From NCBI GenBank assembly GCA_902632305.1, contig CACPCG010000002.1:149774-213773 (forward strand): a stretch of 64,000 nt of DNA, in the 5' to 3' direction. This document shows, piece after piece, positions 18,561-26,441 of the stretch (position 1 is the stretch's first letter; every line of letters starts with the position of its first letter). The position numbers and the translations under genes were made by a program. The notes beneath the pieces are model-generated. The model was given only the letters and a program-made list of their open reading frames with translations, searched no databases and was not told where the DNA came from. The stretch is from an uncultured Gammaproteobacteria bacterium. GTDB taxonomy: Bacteria > Pseudomonadota > Gammaproteobacteria > GCA-002705445 > GCA-002716945.

Positions 18561-18585
18561 ATACCATACCATATTGGTAAGGTAT
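18561..18585. promoter_or_regulatory. Inverted repeat, probable IscR operator
   Basis: Two 10-base arms, ATACCATACC (18561-18570) and GGTAAGGTAT (18576-18585), are inverted copies with one mismatch around a 5-base spacer. The site lies 22 bases upstream of the iscR start and overlaps the likely promoter (TTGAAA at 18544-18549; a -10 would fall inside the left arm). Position and symmetry fit autorepression by the Rrf2-family protein encoded next. Confidence 0.65.
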
Positions 18586-18606
18586 TAACTACTATGGAGA
18601 GAAATG

Positions 18607-19068
18607 ATGAAATTATCAGCAAAAGGAAGATATGCCATAAAGGCTATGATAAACATTGCAATGAATGATTCCGGCACACCAAAGACGTTGTTGGAGATTT
18701 CAAAACATCAAGGAATATCACTCTCATATCTCGAGCAACTGTTTGCACTTCTTAGAAAGGGCAATCTAGTAGCTGGTGTTAGAGGACCTGGAGGTGGCTA
18801 TAGGCTATCTGCAGATCCAAGCGAGATAACTATTGCGCAAATAATAAACGCAATAAATTCTGATACCAATAGTTCATTAGATCATCAAAAAAAAGATGAG
18901 CTAATATGGGAGAGATTCAGTGATAAGCTATGCAAATATCTTGAAACTGTAACACTAGGTTCACTTATCAGCGAGGGAGTCGATGTTGTTGATCAACATG
19001 ACGCGGTTACTGAGGAATCTATTATTACAGAAGAATCTTTAGTGAAAGATGAATGGGATGCTGCATAA
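18607..19068 (+). CDS. iscR: Rrf2-family regulator, IscR-like but without cluster cysteines
   Basis: This 153-residue transcription factor closely follows IscR in its DNA-binding half (MKLSAKGRYAIKAMINIAMN; GISLSYLEQLFALLRKGNLV; GVRGPGGGYRLSADPSEI) and precedes iscU. E. coli IscR binds a [2Fe-2S] cluster through three cysteines and a histidine around residues 92-107. Here that stretch reads NSSLDHQKKDELIWERF and contains no cysteine; the only Cys in the protein is in SDKLCKYLE. It may be a cluster-independent repressor. The ATG at 18607 is preferred over 18604 because GGAG at 18596-18599 is then at normal distance and the start matches homologues. Confidence 0.85.
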   Translation: MKLSAKGRYAIKAMINIAMNDSGTPKTLLEISKHQGISLSYLEQLFALLRKGNLVAGVRGPGGGYRLSADPSEITIAQIINAINSDTNSSLDHQKKDELIWERFSDKLCKYLETVTLGSLISEGVDVVDQHDAVTEESIITEESLVKDEWDAA

Positions 19069-19090
19069 GCAAACATAACGGGAGAACTTA

Positions 19091-19471
19091 ATGGCATATA
19101 GCAATAAAGTCCTCGATCATTACGAAAATCCTAGGAATGTTGGTTCATTCGATAAGGAGGATGTTTCTGTCGGCACAGGTATGGTGGGTGCACCTGCCTG
19201 TGGCGATGTAATGAAACTTCAAATTAAAGTTAATGATGAGGGCATAATAGAAGACGCAAAATTTAAAACTTATGGCTGTGGCTCAGCTATAGCATCTAGC
19301 TCGCTTCTTACAGAGTGGGTAAAAGGCAAGAGTTTAACAGAAGCATCACTTATTAAAAATACTGATATTGCTGAAGAACTTGCTTTACCGCCTGTTAAAA
19401 TACATTGTTCAGTTTTAGCTGAAGATGCAATTAGCGCAGCAATAGATGACTATAAGAAAAAACGTAAGTGA
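19091..19471 (+). CDS. iscU: Iron-sulfur cluster scaffold IscU
   Basis: IscU assembles Fe-S clusters before transfer to apoproteins. It has 126 residues, the normal length. The three conserved cysteines are in GAPACGDVMKLQI, KTYGCGSAIASS and KIHCSVLAEDAI, and the chaperone-recognition motif LPPVK is present. GGGAG-like bases just upstream (CGGGAGAA) serve as ribosome binding site. The cysteine desulfurase gene iscS, which normally sits between iscR and iscU, is absent; only 22 bases separate the two. No iscA, hscBA or fdx follows. The sulfur donor must be encoded elsewhere. Confidence 0.95.
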   Translation: MAYSNKVLDHYENPRNVGSFDKEDVSVGTGMVGAPACGDVMKLQIKVNDEGIIEDAKFKTYGCGSAIASSSLLTEWVKGKSLTEASLIKNTDIAEELALPPVKIHCSVLAEDAISAAIDDYKKKRK

Positions 19472-19548
19472 CTAGTTATTGAAATTCTAATAATTATTTC
19501 ATATATTAGTGTTAGTGTTTAATAAATAATATTTGAGGAGGCCTTAGT

Positions 19549-19758
19549 ATGTCAACAACACCAAAAACTATGCCAACTAATGTAGGTGGAATGGAGCGTA
19601 TAGCAAGAATAATTGCAGGTATCGCTATTCTTTACATAGGTATGGGCATGGGTATGCCGCTATGGGCATGGATAGGAATTATTCCTATACTTACTGGTTC
19701 ACTAGGATGGTGCCCACTTTATTTACCTTTCGGTATAAACACCAATAAAGGTCAATAA
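19549..19758 (+). CDS. DUF2892 (YgaP-type) small inner-membrane protein
   Basis: This 69-residue protein has a hydrophobic hairpin (about residues 22-56: ARIIAGIAILYIGMGMGMPLWAWIGIIPILTG). It matches the DUF2892 pattern, which ends GxCPLYxPFGI(N/S)T (here GWCPLYLPFGINT). The family often accompanies rhodanese or other sulfur-handling domains; here it stands alone behind iscU and in front of a terminator. GAGGAGG just upstream (19535-19541) is an unusually strong ribosome binding site for this window. Its role is unknown. Confidence 0.75.
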   Translation: MSTTPKTMPTNVGGMERIARIIAGIAILYIGMGMGMPLWAWIGIIPILTGSLGWCPLYLPFGINTNKGQ

Positions 19759-19780
19759 CAGAAGTATATCAATTAATATA

Positions 19781-19808
19781 AAGAGACGCCAAAAGCGTCT
19801 CTTTTTTT
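19781..19808 (+). terminator. Rho-independent terminator
   Basis: A perfect 8-base-pair stem, AGAGACGC (19782-19789) and GCGTCTCT (19795-19802), closes a 5-base loop and runs into seven T residues (19802-19808). It ends the iscR-iscU-DUF2892 unit. The start codon of the next gene lies only about 8 bases past the T-run. Confidence 0.9.
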
Positions 19809-19815
19809 AGTGTCG

Positions 19816-20445
19816 ATGAAATTAAAAACAAAACCTGATTACTGGGACAAATCAAAGAAATATCTAGCATCAAAAGATAGAGTATTAAAATCTATAATCA
19901 ATAATGTCAGTGACGAGAAATTTCTGCAGAGGACTTGTTCACCTTTTCAAACACTATCAAATGCAATCATTGGCCAACAGATATCAATTGCGGCGGCAGA
20001 GAGTATAACAAGAAGGGTTAGGAGTACTTGTGGTTTGATTAATAAAAAAAACATTCTAACATCATCATCAGCGCAACTTAAGAAAACAGGACTATCAGGT
20101 CAAAAAGTAAAATACCTGAAAGGTTTGGCTAACCATCTAGACGAAAATAGTAATTTCTTCAGTTCAATTGAGAAAATGTCTGATGATGATGCTATTAAAA
20201 GCTTATGTAAACTTTATGGAGTTGGTATATGGACAGCTGAGATGTATCTGATATTTCAGTTATTAAGACCAAATATACTTCCATTAGGAGATGTTGGATT
20301 GGTAAATAGTATGAATACAGTATACAAAATAGAAAATTCGTCAGTGGAGAAACTTCTCAAGATTTCAAAAAAATGGGAGCCCTTCAGAACCGTGGCTGTC
20401 TGGTATATCTGGAGAGTTATTGATGATGATATAGTTGAATATTAA
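19816..20445 (+). CDS. DNA-3-methyladenine glycosylase II-like (HhH-GPD family)
   Basis: This base-excision glycosylase removes alkylated purines. It has about 210 residues, matching the compact AlkA-like forms. The HhH-GPD fold is seen in FQTLSNAIIGQQISIAAAESI, the hairpin LYGVGIWTAEMYLIF and the catalytic Asp in LPLGDVGL. There is no FeS cysteine cluster. The start is taken as ATG 19816; a GTG at 19810 is also in frame. Either start sits directly behind a strong terminator with no Shine-Dalgarno, so the message may be leaderless or depend on readthrough. Confidence 0.85.
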   Translation: MKLKTKPDYWDKSKKYLASKDRVLKSIINNVSDEKFLQRTCSPFQTLSNAIIGQQISIAAAESITRRVRSTCGLINKKNILTSSSAQLKKTGLSGQKVKYLKGLANHLDENSNFFSSIEKMSDDDAIKSLCKLYGVGIWTAEMYLIFQLLRPNILPLGDVGLVNSMNTVYKIENSSVEKLLKISKKWEPFRTVAVWYIWRVIDDDIVEY

Positions 20446-20485
20446 TAAATAATAGTTAATTATGTATACAAATTGAGAGAGTTAA

Positions 20486-21502
20486 ATGGATCCGTTATCA
20501 CAAGGACTTGTAGGCACTTCTATTAGTCATTTATATATCAAAAATAAAAAAATACTTTTGATGAGTTTGATTGCATTCTTATCCGCGATGAGTCCAGATT
20601 TGGATATTTTTTTTCGATCACAAACAGATCCACTTTTGTTTTTCGAATTTCATAGGCAATTTACACATTCACTAATATTTATACCAATTGGCGGTCTCCT
20701 ATGTTCGATATTTTTTTATTATCTGATTGCAAAAAGATGCAGAATTTCTTTTATAAGTACGTTGGTTGTATGCACATTAGCATATTCAACTCATGGACTC
20801 GTAGACGCAACGACATCTTATGGAACACAATTATATTGGCCCTTTAGTAATGAGAGAGTTTCCTTTAACATAATATCTGTTGTTGATCCTCTCTTTACTT
20901 TTCCCGTGCTTATACTTCTTATTTTTTCTATATCTAAGCGAAGTTATACTTTGTCTTTGCTATCAGTTATCTGGATTTTCTTTTACTATTCTCTTGGGAA
21001 GATGCAAGAACAGAGGGTGAGTTCCATCATGGAAGAAGTTATTAAAGAGAGAGGACATGTCCCTAGTAATTTATTAGTAAAACCAAGTTTTGCGAATATA
21101 ATAGTATGGAAAATCATATACGAACATGAAAATGTTTATTATGTTGATGCTGTAAGAGCAGGGGTAACAAATTCATACCTAGGAGGAACATCAATAGCGA
21201 AACTAGATATTAGTAAATCATTTCCGTGGCTTGACAAAAAATCTCAACAAGCTAAAGACATAGAGAGGTTTCGTTGGTTTGCAGATAATTACTTATCCGT
21301 CCATCCAAATAATCCAATGCAAATTATTGATGTAAGGTATTCTACATTGCCAAATAAAGTCTTGCCATTATGGTCAATTGAATTAAATAAATTTGCAGAT
21401 AATAATGCACATATCAAATACGTTACTTCTAGAACTACATCTTCAAGAAATTATGGAGAATTATTAAAAATGATTTTTTCTAAAAATAAAAACTTGCTAT
21501 AA
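20486..21502 (+). CDS. Membrane-bound metal-dependent hydrolase (YdjM/DUF457-like)
   Basis: This 338-residue protein starts MDPLSQGLVGTSISHLYIK and carries the metal-binding pattern typical of the family: early His15, MSPDLDIFF, HRQFTHSLIF and STHGLVDATTSYGTQLYWPFS. Several membrane helices fill residues 24-170 (for example IFIPIGGLLCSIFFYYLIA, LVVCTLAYSTHG, FTFPVLILLIFSIS). The C-terminal half is soluble. The substrate is unknown; the E. coli homologue YdjM is LexA regulated, but I see no clear SOS box upstream here. It ends 7 bases before the first tusE-like gene. Confidence 0.8.
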   Translation: MDPLSQGLVGTSISHLYIKNKKILLMSLIAFLSAMSPDLDIFFRSQTDPLLFFEFHRQFTHSLIFIPIGGLLCSIFFYYLIAKRCRISFISTLVVCTLAYSTHGLVDATTSYGTQLYWPFSNERVSFNIISVVDPLFTFPVLILLIFSISKRSYTLSLLSVIWIFFYYSLGKMQEQRVSSIMEEVIKERGHVPSNLLVKPSFANIIVWKIIYEHENVYYVDAVRAGVTNSYLGGTSIAKLDISKSFPWLDKKSQQAKDIERFRWFADNYLSVHPNNPMQIIDVRYSTLPNKVLPLWSIELNKFADNNAHIKYVTSRTTSSRNYGELLKMIFSKNKNLL

Positions 21503-21509
21503 TGTAATT

Positions 21510-21800
21510 ATGAATAGAGATGGTGATGGATTTTTAATAAATACTAGTGACTGGTCTGAGGAAATCATGTACCAAATGGCAAGTGATGATGACTTTCAGA
21601 TTACTGACGAAATAAAAGGCTTTATAATGAAGGCACGCGAAATGTATAATGAGACTGGAACTGTGCCAGCTATAAGAGTGTTTGCCAAAGAGTATGGGAT
21701 GGATCGTAAAGCATCCAAACTTTATGATATATTCGAGTCAGGACCAATGAAAAAAATAGCTAAATATGGAGGACTACCTAAACCTACTGGATGCGTGTAG
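21510..21800 (+). CDS. DsrC/TusE-family sulfur carrier, copy 1
   Basis: This 96-residue protein belongs to the DsrC/TusE family. The C-terminal arm ends GLPKPTGCV, with the sulfur-carrying cysteine (CysA) second from the end. The second cysteine of true DsrC (in GPAKxACxxAGLPKP) is replaced by Ala (GPMKKIAKYGGLPKP). By that criterion it is TusE-like, able to carry a persulfide but not to form the DsrC intramolecular trisulfide. It also lacks the short GKEKGNS-like insertion before the LY-F motif and about nine N-terminal residues. A paralogue follows after 7 bases. A likely partner in the window is MnmA. Confidence 0.85.
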   Translation: MNRDGDGFLINTSDWSEEIMYQMASDDDFQITDEIKGFIMKAREMYNETGTVPAIRVFAKEYGMDRKASKLYDIFESGPMKKIAKYGGLPKPTGCV

Positions 21801-21807
21801 TACTAAC

Positions 21808-22098
21808 ATGGAAAGAGATGGAGATGGATTTTTATTAAATATCAATGATTGGTCTGAAGCCCTAATGTATCAAATGGCTAAAGAAGATGATTTTGAAATC
21901 ACAGATGAGATAAAAGAATACATCTTAAAAGCACGGGAGATGTTTAGTCAATCAGGAACTGTGCCCGCAATGAGAGATTTTGCAAAAGAATTCGGTATGG
22001 ACCGCAAAGCAACAAAACTATATGAAGTGTTTAAGTCTGGGCCTATGAAAAAAATAGCAAAGTATGGAGGTCTACCAAAACCAACTGGCTGCGTCTAG
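21808..22098 (+). CDS. DsrC/TusE-family sulfur carrier, copy 2
   Basis: This is a 96-residue paralogue of the preceding gene; the two proteins match at 73 of 96 positions without gaps, and the last 20 residues are identical. It keeps the single C-terminal cysteine (PKPTGCV) and likewise lacks the second DsrC cysteine. The longer open frame starting at 21766 inside copy 1 is discounted, because MERDGDGFLLN at 21808 aligns with the start of copy 1. No clear Shine-Dalgarno precedes it, so it probably depends on translation of copy 1. Most differences lie in helix surfaces, suggesting different partners rather than simple dosage. Confidence 0.85.
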   Translation: MERDGDGFLLNINDWSEALMYQMAKEDDFEITDEIKEYILKAREMFSQSGTVPAMRDFAKEFGMDRKATKLYEVFKSGPMKKIAKYGGLPKPTGCV

Positions 22099-22182
22099 CC
22101 TTGTATTAAATAAAAATATATCGTTATTCTCAATGACTATATTTTAAATTCGCAACTTGTTAAATTAAATCAGAAATTTTAT

Positions 22183-22525
22183 TGGAGGCGGCGGGAATCG
22201 AACCCGCGTCCGAAAGCACTTCTCCTTTGGCGCTACATGTTTAGTTTGTTCATAATTTAATTATCAAGCCTACAACAAACAGTCTACTCAATAACGGTCT
22301 CGTTTTAATTTAACAATATACTAACGAGCATATATATTGCGGTCTTATCATAATGACTTCAGTACAAAGCATATAAGCCTACTTTGAGTGAAGCTAGCGG
22401 CAGTTAGGCTGCTAGTGCTAAAGGTTTATTTTCAGCGTTTATTGTTTTTCAGCAGTTTTACGAGTTACCGAAAGCTCGACATGCTCCTCAAGTTCTGCAA
22501 CCCACGTCGAAACCAGGTCGCCCCC
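22183..22525 (-). ncRNA. ssrA: tmRNA (transfer-messenger RNA)
   Basis: The molecule is read right to left, about 343 bases, one-piece type. Its 5' end GGGGGCG (22525-22519) pairs over seven bases with CGCCTCC (22190-22184), followed by discriminator A at 22183. The 3' tRNA-like T arm (GGTTCGATTCCC-type, here CGGGTTCGATTCCCG) is clear. CCA is not encoded. The 5' portion has the typical TGGTTTCGACGTGGG segment. The tag frame ends AAC GCT GAA AAT AAA CCT TTA GCA CTA GCA GCC TAA (22439-22404), giving ...NAENKPLALAA with the degradation signal LAA. The resume codon itself is uncertain. It is divergent from purL. Confidence 0.95.
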
Positions 22526-22598
22526 GATATATGCTCAATAAGTGTATATCTAAGTTATACTATTATCAACGATAATGTATTATTATATATCTATCAGA

Positions 22599-25500
22599 AT
22601 GACCAAAAATCAATATATTTTCAAAGCAAAATCCGAAAAAGTAAATATTGGTATCTCAAAATTTTTATTAAATTTTGCCTCGCAAACCACTGTATTTTCA
22701 TTATATTTATTGAAATCTAATAATAAGTTAACTAAATCTGAGAGATCCAAACTCAAAAATACACTCAATGCGACTGAGTTTAGTATTGCTCTACTCGATG
22801 TAAATTCAAGCATAATTATCTCGCACAGAACAAGACATTTTTCGTCATGGTCTGAGAAAGCCCATCAAATACTCTCATCATGTGGATTCTCATCAGATAT
22901 TGAAATAGAGAAGATTACTTGCATTAACTTTGAGGCAAAAAAAAATCTTCGGAACAGTTTTATAAAGACTATTAATTCTCTTACCGACAAGATGACTCAA
23001 TCTGTCATTCATAGAGCATATGATATTAAGAAATTTCTATCTCATAATGATGTTCCATTAAAACCCAAGAAAGCAAAAGAAGTAAAATTGCAAACACTAG
23101 ATGCCTTTAATAGAAAAATGGGACTAGCACTTAATCCTCTAGAAATTAAATACCTTAAAAACATTTATAGAGAAATAAAAAGGAATCCATCGGATATAGA
23201 ATTAATGATGTTTGCACAAATCAACTCTGAGCATTGTAGACATAAGATATTTAATTCACCAATTCAATATAAACAGAGAAAATCTAAAACACTTTTTTCA
23301 TTAATTAAAGATACATACCAAAAAACAAATAAAGATATTTTATCTGCATATTCAGATAATTGTTCCGCTATAAAGTCCTATTCAAAATCCTTTTTACGCA
23401 CCAATAACAATAGATATATTAATTCAAGCACTGAAAGTGCATACATTATTAAAGCAGAAACGCATAATCACCCAACTGCAATAGCACCATATGAAGGTGC
23501 TGCTACTGGGTCTGGTGGAGAAATACGTGATGAAGGATCAACCGGAATTGGCTCGATACCTAAGATTGGATTTGCTGGATTTACTTTGTCAAATCTCAAC
23601 ATACAATCTAATATTATGCCATGGGAAAAAAATTCGATACAGCCGCCTGAAAGGATTAAGACGCCGCTCGAAATAATAATTGAAGCGCCAATTGGCGCTG
23701 CAAGATATAATAATGAGTTTGGGCGTCCAAATATATTTGGATATTTCAGAACATTTGAGCGTAAATTATCCAGATCATTAAAGCTGTATAAGAATTATGG
23801 TTATCATAAACCAATTATGATTGCTGGAGGTATTGGTAGTTTACAATTCAATCATGCTCACAAAAAGAAACTCTCGGATAATGATCAAATAATTGTTCTA
23901 GGTGGGTCCTCGTACTTAATAGGAATTGGTGGAGGTGCAGCGTCTTCTCTAGCATCTGGAGTAAGTTCAAAAGATTTAGATTTTGCCTCTGTACAAAGAG
24001 AAAATCCAGAAATGGAGAGAAGATGCCAAGAGGTTATTAATCAGTGTATATACAGGAATAAAAGCAATCCCATCAAAAGCATACATGATGTTGGCGCAGG
24101 AGGACTCAGTAATGCTGTTCCAGAGATAGTCAACGAATCTAAAATGGGAGCGATAATTAACTTATCATCAATCCCTGTTGCTCAGAAATCAATGAGCCCG
24201 TTGGAAGTCTGGTGTAACGAGTCACAAGAAAGATATGTTATTGTAATTTCCAGAAAAAATCTAAAAGTATTCGAACAGATATGTATTAGAGAAAATTGTC
24301 CATTTGCTGTGATAGGGCATGTAACTAAATCAAAAAAATTAAAACTTTATGACAGTTCGGGCAATGCAATCATAGATCTCAAGATGAAAAACCTTTTGGG
24401 TAAACCACCTATACCGACAATTAAGGTAAAAGATGTGAAAGCAGATAACAATGTAAAAACATATAGTTCGCCAAATTTTGAGGAAACCGCTCATTTGATT
24501 TTACAGTTGCCTTGTGTCTCAGACAAAGGTTTTTTGATTACAATCGGTGATAGATCTGTCACAGGACTAGTATCGAGAGATCAAATGATAGGACAGTATC
24601 AAATTCCAGTTTCTAATGTTGCTATAAGCTTGACTGATTTTAAATCAAAGACAGGCGAGGTAATGACGATTGGTGAAAGACCCTTGATATCGCTATACGA
24701 CTCTAAAGCATCAATTGATATGTGTCTTGGAGAGATAATAACAAATATTTCATGCTGTAATATAGAATCTTTAAAAAATCTAAAATTATCAGCAAATTGG
24801 ATGGCATCATCCTCTAGTGATTATGAGATAAATAAATTATATTCTGCGACAAAAAGATTATCTAGCCTCTGCAGACAATTAAATATAACTATCCCTGTTG
24901 GTAAAGATTCTCTATCTATGAAGACCTCTTGGAGGAAATCTGAGAAAAACTATGAAGTTGAGAGCCTAGTGAGTTTAGTTCTATCTGGTTTTTCAAAAAT
25001 CAATGATGTTTCACAAATAATTACACCGGATTTGAAGGGAGAGGGTAATTTATATTTAATTGATATAGCAAATAATCAACAAAGACTTGGAGGCTCAGCA
25101 TTTGAACAAGTCAATTCACTTTCGATATCAGATGTACCAAAGATAGATAGTTTGGAGTCTATCAAAAGTTATTTTGAGTTAAGCCAGAAGCTTGTAAAAA
25201 ATAAAGTCATAAGTGCGTACCATGATAAATCTGATGGTGGTTTATTTACAACTTTAGCTGAGATGGCGTTCGCTGGTAATAAATCTGTAATCCTAGATAA
25301 AGTAACCAATCTCATTGACACCGATGAAAAGCTTAATCGATTTATGTTTAATGAGGAGTTAGGTGTGGTGGTTGAGGTACAAAAAAATATGGAACAAAAA
25401 TTTAAAAAGTTGTGTAAATCTAGCTCTATTGGAAAAAATATAGTCCATCTTGGTTCTACTAAAAGTAAAGTTAAACCTGTTCTGAGAATTATTTCCAAAA

Positions 25501-26441
25501 ATAATATAGAGATGCCTATATATATGTTAAGAGCATCATGGAGTAAATTATCATATAACATCCAGAGTCTTAGAGATAATCCAAAAACATCACGCCAAGA
25601 GTATGAATCAAAAATAAGTATTCACAAAAATTATTTAAACCCAAGATTTGTATTCAAGCCGATAAAGAACAAGATTAAGAAAATATACAAGAATCGTAAA
25701 CCTAAAATTGCAATTTTTAGAGAACAAGGAGTAAATGGTCATAAGGAAATGGCTAATGCATTTCTGCAATCAGGATTTGACTGTTATGATTTTCATACAA
25801 ATGATTTATCATCTTCACTAAAAAACTTTAATGGTATTGTAGCGTGTGGCGGGTTTTCATTCGGTGATGTATTGGGCGCTGGAAGAGGATGGGCTCAAAA
25901 AATTATTCAAAATGTTAAATACAAAAAAGAACTCGAGCGATTTTTCTCTAATACTTCGAATTTTGCTTTAGGTGTTTGCAATGGATGTCAGATGTTTTCT
26001 CATCTCACAGAAATAATCCCAGATGCCACTCACTGGCCTTTATTTGCTCAAAATTTGTCATCTCAATTTGAAGCGAGATTATCTAGAGTGATAATAAATA
26101 AAAATAATTCAGTTTTCTTACATAACATGGAAAACAGCATTCTACCGTTAGTTGTTTCACATGGAGAGGGTAGAGCAATTTTTAAAGATAAAAAAGATTC
26201 ATCAAATGCTATAATAAATTATGTGAACTTTGAAAATAAAAAAACTAACATCTATCCTCACAACCCGAATGGATCTTCAAATGGTGCAACAGGTTTTACA
26301 AATTCAGATGGGAGAATTACAATTATGATGCCTCATCCAGAGAGACTATATAATATCCATTCATATTCATATCGACCGGAGTCTTGGCATGACTCTCCAT
26401 GGAAACAATTCTTTATAAACGCAAGAGAGTGGTTAAAATAA
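22599..26441 (+). CDS. purL: Phosphoribosylformylglycinamidine synthase (large, single-chain)
   Basis: This enzyme converts FGAR to FGAM in purine synthesis using ATP and glutamine. It has 1280 residues, the fused form with synthase and glutaminase domains. Visible features are the N-terminal domain ending near residue 165, MMFAQINSEHCRHKIFN, KAETHNHPTAIAPYEGAATGSGGEIRDEG, ISAYHDKSDGGLFTTLAEM, and the C-terminal class I glutaminase with nucleophile in LGVCNGCQMFS and His-Glu in MMPHPERLYN. An ATG at 22575 would add eight residues; 22599 fits the family and leaves room for divergent promoters. The stop abuts the msrP start. Confidence 0.95.
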   Translation: MTKNQYIFKAKSEKVNIGISKFLLNFASQTTVFSLYLLKSNNKLTKSERSKLKNTLNATEFSIALLDVNSSIIISHRTRHFSSWSEKAHQILSSCGFSSDIEIEKITCINFEAKKNLRNSFIKTINSLTDKMTQSVIHRAYDIKKFLSHNDVPLKPKKAKEVKLQTLDAFNRKMGLALNPLEIKYLKNIYREIKRNPSDIELMMFAQINSEHCRHKIFNSPIQYKQRKSKTLFSLIKDTYQKTNKDILSAYSDNCSAIKSYSKSFLRTNNNRYINSSTESAYIIKAETHNHPTAIAPYEGAATGSGGEIRDEGSTGIGSIPKIGFAGFTLSNLNIQSNIMPWEKNSIQPPERIKTPLEIIIEAPIGAARYNNEFGRPNIFGYFRTFERKLSRSLKLYKNYGYHKPIMIAGGIGSLQFNHAHKKKLSDNDQIIVLGGSSYLIGIGGGAASSLASGVSSKDLDFASVQRENPEMERRCQEVINQCIYRNKSNPIKSIHDVGAGGLSNAVPEIVNESKMGAIINLSSIPVAQKSMSPLEVWCNESQERYVIVISRKNLKVFEQICIRENCPFAVIGHVTKSKKLKLYDSSGNAIIDLKMKNLLGKPPIPTIKVKDVKADNNVKTYSSPNFEETAHLILQLPCVSDKGFLITIGDRSVTGLVSRDQMIGQYQIPVSNVAISLTDFKSKTGEVMTIGERPLISLYDSKASIDMCLGEIITNISCCNIESLKNLKLSANWMASSSSDYEINKLYSATKRLSSLCRQLNITIPVGKDSLSMKTSWRKSEKNYEVESLVSLVLSGFSKINDVSQIITPDLKGEGNLYLIDIANNQQRLGGSAFEQVNSLSISDVPKIDSLESIKSYFELSQKLVKNKVISAYHDKSDGGLFTTLAEMAFAGNKSVILDKVTNLIDTDEKLNRFMFNEELGVVVEVQKNMEQKFKKLCKSSSIGKNIVHLGSTKSKVKPVLRIISKNNIEMPIYMLRASWSKLSYNIQSLRDNPKTSRQEYESKISIHKNYLNPRFVFKPIKNKIKKIYKNRKPKIAIFREQGVNGHKEMANAFLQSGFDCYDFHTNDLSSSLKNFNGIVACGGFSFGDVLGAGRGWAQKIIQNVKYKKELERFFSNTSNFALGVCNGCQMFSHLTEIIPDATHWPLFAQNLSSQFEARLSRVIINKNNSVFLHNMENSILPLVVSHGEGRAIFKDKKDSSNAIINYVNFENKKTNIYPHNPNGSSNGATGFTNSDGRITIMMPHPERLYNIHSYSYRPESWHDSPWKQFFINAREWLK

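Noticed and set aside
21510..22098. Calling the two small genes true DsrC of the Dsr sulfur-oxidation pathway
   Set aside because: The second conserved cysteine required for DsrC trisulfide chemistry is Ala in both, and no dsr genes are nearby.
22388..22720. Open frame of 110 codons on the plus strand starting inside the tmRNA
   Set aside because: It overlaps the antisense of ssrA and the start of purL in another frame; the RNA gene and purL explain the sequence.
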